The translations under genes and the position numbers were made by a program. This document shows, piece after piece, positions 7,692 through 11,963 of a DNA stretch of 11,963 nt. Source of the stretch: an uncultured Lachnospiraceae bacterium (lineage in GTDB: Bacteria > Bacillota > Clostridia > Lachnospirales > Lachnospiraceae). The notes under the pieces were generated by a model, which saw only the letters and a program-made list of their open reading frames with translations, made no database searches and had not been told where the DNA came from. Within the stretch, counting starts at the first letter, position 1; each line of letters begins with the position of its first letter. The stretch is taken from positions 1-11,963 of the forward strand of contig CADCQV010000313.1 in assembly GCA_902803625.1 (NCBI GenBank), written 5' to 3'.

Positions 7692-9529
7692 GCCTTTTCC
7701 TCAGGTTTATCTTCCGGAGATATAACCTCTCCTGCCGGACCTGCATCCAGCATCTTCTTCTTTACAATAGCGTAAGCGTAGGTACAAATTACGGGCATAT
7801 CCGTACAGTAGATACGTATCTCGTATACACCCTCCTTCGCAGGAGCCGTATAAATGCCGTCTGAGCTTATTTCTCCGCTGCCCGGGCTCGTAAGCTCATA
7901 GGTTATGCTGCAGGCCCTCATATTGTTGAACCTGACTCCAAAGAAATGGCTCTCCTTGCCGCCCATGATAACGGTGGGCGTATCTACGGAAATGCTCTTG
8001 TCGTAATAATCCTCTGTAAGTGCGATATCATCTCCTGAAGGGAAGCGTATTGCGACCCATTTAAATGTCAGCACAAGATAATCCACATTCCTTAAGAGCT
8101 TTGCGGCAACAACGAAGCTGCCCTTCTCATTTAAAACCTTCACCGCAGTTTCCACATCTGCAAGGACATTGCTGGAATGGCTGAAAAGTCCGGGATTTCC
8201 GTATATGACACTCTTCTGGTTTGCACCCATTTCCGGAGTATCGGAAACATAATTGTAGCCGATATCCACATACACGTTTCCGGGTCCCAGTCCATGGGCT
8301 ATCTCTCCGGAATACCTGATCTCTCCTTCTCTGGCGTTCCTGCCGAGAGGCACCTCGAGGACACCGGTGGCTATATTCGAAAACTCGCTCTTCTCCCCGC
8401 CCTTTGATACCGGAAGTGTCTTCTCCTCCTTTTCCTTCTCCTTCTTCAGCTCCACATCCTTCTGATAATAGGACAGATAATTATTTCTCATTATCTCCTG
8501 GGCCGGTGTAAGGACATACTTCTTTTCGGAGGGATCCTCGATCTTCTCCACGATGTAATTACCGGGATTTCTGACAAGCTTGATGTCGGCAAGACTTATG
8601 GAATCGTCTCCCTGTCCCATGCTCCACATTTCGAGATTGATCTTTCCGGTTTCACGGCTCACAAGCTCAAGCGGTGAAGAATGGCTCAAAACCACCCTCA
8701 AAGCAAAGTGTGAAGCAGTCTTTATCGCGTTGTCATCTTCAAATGCAGTGGCGGAACCGCTCTGGAGTATCAGCTCGCTTTCCTCCGCCTCGGTATCCAT
8801 AACCCTTACCCAATACTCTTTTTTGTAGGATTCGCCCTTTTGAAGGAGAAGGTCTTCCGCTCCTATCTCCATCACGTTCTCACCTTCAGGGGTCACGAAT
8901 ACAGGGATCTCCAGTATGCCTCTGCAGCTTAAAGATACATCCGCATCACTTAATTTCTTTATCTCCAGAACTATCTTGACGTTTTTGCCGCGGCATACGG
9001 TTGCGGGTATCATTACCTCACCCGAGAAGTTCTCGCTCTTAAACAGGGTTTCCTTTGTCAGAAATTCCGTTTCGGGATTGTACGGGATATCATTGTCATC
9101 CCGGTCCGTAAGAAAGAGCTCATAGCTTTCCGCTATTCTGTTGTACTCATATTCCTTTTCGTCTTCCTTGTGGTTCACTGAGTAAACACTGTGAACATCC
9201 TGCTCCTTATAACGGATCTTTAAGGTGGCCATATCAGTCTTCAGACTGTCAAAGCCCTCAATGGCGGAAAGCTTCTTTACCACCGAGGTATCGAGGATTA
9301 TTTCTCTCCCCGTGCCGTCCAGGGCTACACCGCTTTCCACAAGAATGGAGATGTCATCCAGGCTGAAAACCCCCATACCGCACACTACACCGGAGCCGTA
9401 CATCATACCGTTTAAAAAACGCCCCTTGTTGATGTGGTAATTCTGCTCTGCCTGAAAATCCGCACTTGTCAATAGCTTTCCCGGATAATAACGGTTTCTC
9501 TCAAAAGGATATAACTGACTGTTGCTCAT
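7688..9529 (-). CDS. FERNRYYPGKLL-family protein, possible baseplate/fibre-associated component of a contractile injection system
   Basis: The product is 613 residues with no signal peptide or membrane segment. The N-terminus (residues 8-80) carries a distinctive series: FERNRYYPGKLLTSADF, AEQNYH, RFLNGMMYGSGVVCGM, then a strand region ending in VALDGTGREIIL. From memory, proteins with this opening (typically ERNRYFYGKLL ... HGxGVVCGL) occur as uncharacterised members of loci with phage-baseplate-like genes in diverse bacteria and archaea; I cannot check this here. A middle beta-rich part (about 170-330) and a charged helical linker (350-385) lead to a second conserved-looking block (400-497), with IAHGLGPGNVYVDIGYNY. 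The C-terminus (about 510-590) is Ig-like, with GEISSDGIYTAPAKEGVY, the G-x-Y-T-A-P pattern of bacterial Ig-like domains. The last 20 residues are flexible and charged. It starts 65 bases after the surface protein and overlaps the next gene by ATGA. Gene certain; system assignment is a moderate inference. Confidence 0.85.
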   Translation of the reverse strand: MSNSQLYPFERNRYYPGKLLTSADFQAEQNYHINKGRFLNGMMYGSGVVCGMGVFSLDDISILVESGVALDGTGREIILDTSVVKKLSAIEGFDSLKTDMATLKIRYKEQDVHSVYSVNHKEDEKEYEYNRIAESYELFLTDRDDNDIPYNPETEFLTKETLFKSENFSGEVMIPATVCRGKNVKIVLEIKKLSDADVSLSCRGILEIPVFVTPEGENVMEIGAEDLLLQKGESYKKEYWVRVMDTEAEESELILQSGSATAFEDDNAIKTASHFALRVVLSHSSPLELVSRETGKINLEMWSMGQGDDSISLADIKLVRNPGNYIVEKIEDPSEKKYVLTPAQEIMRNNYLSYYQKDVELKKEKEKEEKTLPVSKGGEKSEFSNIATGVLEVPLGRNAREGEIRYSGEIAHGLGPGNVYVDIGYNYVSDTPEMGANQKSVIYGNPGLFSHSSNVLADVETAVKVLNEKGSFVVAAKLLRNVDYLVLTFKWVAIRFPSGDDIALTEDYYDKSISVDTPTVIMGGKESHFFGVRFNNMRACSITYELTSPGSGEISSDGIYTAPAKEGVYEIRIYCTDMPVICTYAYAIVKKKMLDAGPAGEVISPEDKPEEKA

Positions 9530-9541
9530 GTTTTGCCGATG

Positions 9542-9551
9542 CCTCTCCTTT
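9542..9551 (-). promoter_or_regulatory. Ribosome binding site of the 613-residue gene
   Basis: On the minus strand this reads AAAGGAGAGG. It sits 12-15 bases before the ATG at 9529, which is long, but no other start codon in that frame is nearer. Confidence 0.55.
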
Positions 9552-9561
9552 CTTTCTGTAA

Positions 9562-9581
9562 GGCCGGATCACTTACCGGCC
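9562..9581 (-). other. GC-rich intergenic hairpin, not a terminator
   Basis: GGCCGG and CCGGCC form a perfect six-pair stem around an eight-base loop in the only sizeable intergenic gap of the operon. The transcript after the stem reads UUACAGAAAG, with no U-run, so it is not an intrinsic terminator. A competing five-pair stem (GTAAG with CTTAC, 9558-9576) shares bases with it. It could be an mRNA processing or stability element between the surface protein and the rest of the operon; that is inference. Confidence 0.45.
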
Positions 9582-9594
9582 GGTCTCTCTCCCT

Positions 9595-11963
9595 TTAGCT
9601 AAGTAAAACACCTTTTCTTTTTTTGTTGGGATCCGGCATGAATAAGATCAGCCCGCAGAGCAGTATGCTCACAACCGAGATGATAATAAGCCATATCCGG
9701 TTTCCGCTTTTCGGCACATTCACAGGTTCACTGTATGTATTCTCTCCCCTGTCTCCGTTGCTTCCGCCTGCAGAGAGAGCTGCCGCGCTTTGTTCCGTCA
9801 GCTGGTCTCCCCTCACTATCACCGTATAATCCGATGCGTGCGTGAACTCGAACAGGGCATTCCCGTTTCTGTCCACCTCTGAGGATGAGACAAACTCCAT
9901 ACTGTTGTTTTCATCATTGTAGTAGTACAGGTTGGCAAACATACCTTTATTGTCCTGTCCCATATTGATGCTTAGTATGGCCGTAAAACCGAATTCACCG
10001 TCATGATTTAATGTAATGTTGGTATGGGGATATACATCCGCCACCTGGTTAACTATGGACGAAGGGATATTCTTCGTATTAAGCCTTACCCCGAGATCTA
10101 TGTCTTTCTCCGGATCCCCGCCGAAGCTCAGACCGTTAACCGTCCAGCTCACATCCTCATTGAGGTCGAAGCAGATGGTCACATCCCTGTCTGACATCTT
10201 CTGAAGCATAGACTTGGGAACCTCGGTGGCTCCGTTCATATTAATGGTTATCCTTGCCGGATCTTCGGCGTTGCCTGCCTCGGTCTCAATCTTATCCCAG
10301 CCTGCCGTTTTCTCTCTTCCTATGAGGATACCGTCTGATGCATCCTCTATATAGGGTATCCTGTCAGGTATGTCGTCGTCCTTTTTATCCTCACCGTTTT
10401 CTTCGGCGGCCTTCTTGTCCTCGGCAGCCTTTATCCTTTCATCAACGGTATTCTTTCCCTTGTCTCCTTCGGCTCCGCCCGAACCTCCTGCTCCGCCTGC
10501 TCCTCCGGCTCCGCCGGCTCCTGCCGCTCCGCCTGCTCCTGCTGCTCCTCCTCCGGAAGCCGCGTCTCCGTCTTTCTTATCCTTTGCTTCCTTGGTACTT
10601 ATCTTTGCTTCCTTAATATCACTTAAGTTTCCGGCCTTGTCCTCGATCACACAGTATGCCACATAGGCTGTCTGTGCCTTGAGGCCGTCGATATCAAATT
10701 TGCCGTCCTCATTCCTTATCCCGCTGCTCTTGATAGCCTCATCCTTCGGCTTCTTGTCCTTCTTTGGCAGCACCTTGCAATAATAGTATTTCACACCGCT
10801 TTCGCTGTCACTGCCCTTCACCTCAACCGTGGCCTTTGTATCCTCGGGAGTGGACTTTGCGGATTCGATCTCCGGCTTCTTATTGTCGTACCATATTCCC
10901 TTGCTGGAAATACAGGTCTCATTGCCCACCTTGTCCGTGATCTTAGCATAGACAAAGTTCAGCTTATTCTCCTTTAAGCCGGGCTTCGAAGAACTCTCGT
11001 AGTCCTCCCAGCCGTTCTTATCGTCCTTTACGGCGCTGTCAAGATCACCCTTTGTGGTATAGCACTTAGTGGCGATAAAGAACTGGATCTTTGATACACC
11101 TGACCCTCCGGAATCCTCCCCGGTAATGGTGATCTTCTTTCCTTCCTTCACATAGGCCTCTGTCTTTTTGCTGTCCTGAAGCTTGGTATAGCTCTTATCG
11201 TTGACCTTGATCTTTCCGGTGGGTGCTGCGCTGTCAAAATTTACGGGTCCCGCCATGGCTGTAACCACGGCTCCGTTACCGGAAACCTTTACGTAGACTC
11301 CCTTTGATACACCCTTCCCATTGCCGGTAAGCTTATAGGTTTTCGAATACGGACCGGCAGCTTCTCCCGCAACGGTATATCCTTCCGCAGAAATATCAAC
11401 GCTGTCCTTATACCATTCAGCGATCTCGCTTTTACCGTTATACAAAAGCTTCACGTCCGCCGTAGCCTGATAAATTTTGAATGTAACCGATCCCTTTCCC
11501 TCGTAGTTATTCGCTCCGGATACGGTGACGGATGCCTGTCCGGGATTTACATTATTAAAGAACTGGGCGGTATAATCCACATTTCTTTTCAGAACCTTAT
11601 TATTAAGACCCTTATCTGTTACAACAACATCCTCTATCGGCACTCCCTTATATACCGAATCCGATGCCTCCACTATGACGTTATCCTTAAATGATCTCTT
11701 TGTTACTTCCGACGTAATAGTCTTTATTGTCTTTGTCTTAAAGATGATATCGGTCACGTATTTTCCGACATCGGTCATCACCGGATTGTCGTTATCAAGA
11801 CCGTTAAGCTTAAATGAAACCTGATCCTTGACATTATCATATTCTACTTTATCGTAGCTTACGGTAGGATGGGCTTCGCCGTCATAAACCACCTTATATT
11901 CTGTGAAAATCTTCGCAATCTCCTCCGGATTGATGGCTGACACCGCGCCCTTCACCGCATATA
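9595..11963 (-). CDS. Large surface protein with Ig/MBG/FnIII-like domains and C-terminal sorting-like tail, 5' end cut
   Basis: The frame is open to the window edge. A GTG at 11955 could be read as a start, but the codons before it (TAT GCG) stay open and no signal peptide is seen, so the N-terminus is missing. Numbering from that GTG gives 786 residues. Residues 20-75 and 100-167 resemble MBG-type surface repeats (VVYDGEAHP; VSGANNYEGKGSVTFKI). Residues 243-357 are an Ig-like domain ending in KITDKVGNETC, and 358-455 are FnIII-like, ending in IEDKAGNLSD. A Gly/Ala-rich linker (465-495) and a charged stretch follow. Residues 568-715 form a beta domain ending in FTHASDYTVIV, a type I have seen in Lachnospiraceae surface proteins but cannot name. 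The end is VPKSG (747-751), a membrane segment (754-772) and KKRK, like a non-standard sortase signal. It is probably an adhesin or cell-wall-linked anchor, the first visible gene of the operon. Confidence 0.85.
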   Translation of the reverse strand, partial: YAVKGAVSAINPEEIAKIFTEYKVVYDGEAHPTVSYDKVEYDNVKDQVSFKLNGLDNDNPVMTDVGKYVTDIIFKTKTIKTITSEVTKRSFKDNVIVEASDSVYKGVPIEDVVVTDKGLNNKVLKRNVDYTAQFFNNVNPGQASVTVSGANNYEGKGSVTFKIYQATADVKLLYNGKSEIAEWYKDSVDISAEGYTVAGEAAGPYSKTYKLTGNGKGVSKGVYVKVSGNGAVVTAMAGPVNFDSAAPTGKIKVNDKSYTKLQDSKKTEAYVKEGKKITITGEDSGGSGVSKIQFFIATKCYTTKGDLDSAVKDDKNGWEDYESSSKPGLKENKLNFVYAKITDKVGNETCISSKGIWYDNKKPEIESAKSTPEDTKATVEVKGSDSESGVKYYYCKVLPKKDKKPKDEAIKSSGIRNEDGKFDIDGLKAQTAYVAYCVIEDKAGNLSDIKEAKISTKEAKDKKDGDAASGGGAAGAGGAAGAGGAGGAGGAGGSGGAEGDKGKNTVDERIKAAEDKKAAEENGEDKKDDDIPDRIPYIEDASDGILIGREKTAGWDKIETEAGNAEDPARITINMNGATEVPKSMLQKMSDRDVTICFDLNEDVSWTVNGLSFGGDPEKDIDLGVRLNTKNIPSSIVNQVADVYPHTNITLNHDGEFGFTAILSINMGQDNKGMFANLYYYNDENNSMEFVSSSEVDRNGNALFEFTHASDYTVIVRGDQLTEQSAAALSAGGSNGDRGENTYSEPVNVPKSGNRIWLIIISVVSILLCGLILFMPDPNKKRKGVLLS
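9703..9717 (-). other. VPKSG sorting-like motif before C-terminal membrane segment
   Basis: The codons read V-P-K-S-G, followed by N-R, about 19 hydrophobic residues and P-D-P-N-K-K-R-K. The layout matches LPxTG-type sorting signals, with Val for Leu and Ser for Thr. VPxTG variants are used by some Clostridia; the Ser is less usual. It could also be a plain tail anchor. Confidence 0.45.
10471..10563 (-). repeat. Gly/Ala-rich low-complexity linker coding region
   Basis: About 31 codons encode almost only Gly and Ala in GAGG-type units built from degenerate GGA, GCA and GGC triplets. All units are multiples of three bases, so length change would keep the frame. It joins the Ig/FnIII part to the C-terminal beta domain and probably acts as a flexible stalk. 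Confidence 0.8.

Noticed and set aside
9558..9590. Intrinsic terminator after the surface protein gene
   Set aside because: The stem is good, but the RNA after it is A/G-rich with no U-run, so termination is not supported.
10471..10563. Collagen-like G-x-y repeat
   Set aside because: The Gly spacing is irregular and prolines are absent; it is a Gly/Ala linker.
10338..10666. Plus-strand Pro/Leu-rich open frames opposite the Gly/Ala linker
   Set aside because: The proline and leucine runs are just the complement of the Gly/Ala codon repeat.

Overview
The window looks like a piece of one long minus-strand operon from a low-to-mid GC Firmicute, most likely a Lachnospiraceae or related Clostridia. 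The reasons are frequent ATA isoleucine codons, purine-rich ribosome binding sites (GAGG, AAGGGAGG, AAAGGAG), Ig-like and MBG-like surface domains typical of gut and rumen Clostridia, and a sortase-like VPKSG tail. No tRNA, rRNA, transposase, CRISPR array or integrase is visible. Both ends of the window cut a gene.

In transcription order (right to left) there are seven genes: (1) a large surface protein with Ig-like, MBG-like and FnIII-like domains, a Gly/Ala linker, a C-terminal beta domain and a VPKSG-membrane-basic tail (5' end missing); (2) a 613-residue soluble protein beginning with an FERNRYYPGKLL motif, a family I associate from memory with contractile-injection or phage-baseplate-like loci; (3) a 281-residue tail-anchored protein that resembles a degenerate protein kinase; (4) an 819-residue, four-membrane-segment receptor with a HAMP-like linker and a degenerate class III nucleotide cyclase domain; (5) a membrane-anchored protein with 24-residue MORN repeats, predicted outside the cell; (6) a secreted protein with a TolC / outer-membrane-efflux type coiled-coil core and a duplicated C-terminal beta domain; (7) a membrane-anchored protein of unknown function, cut by the window start.

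The spacing is tight: two ATGA overlaps (genes 2/3 and 3/4), an 11-base gap (4/5), an overlap (5/6) and a 3-base gap (6/7). The only larger gap, 65 bases between genes 1 and 2, holds a GC-rich hairpin and a ribosome binding site but no terminator. The set therefore looks co-expressed.

Taken together (inference), this looks like the accessory, membrane and sensing half of an envelope-spanning apparatus: surface adhesion (1), a baseplate or fibre-like component (2), two apparently dead signalling enzymes at the membrane (3, 4), and three exported or anchored structural proteins (5-7). A link to a contractile injection system rests on gene 2 alone and needs the flanking genes for confirmation. 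No tube, sheath, spike or ATPase gene lies inside the window.
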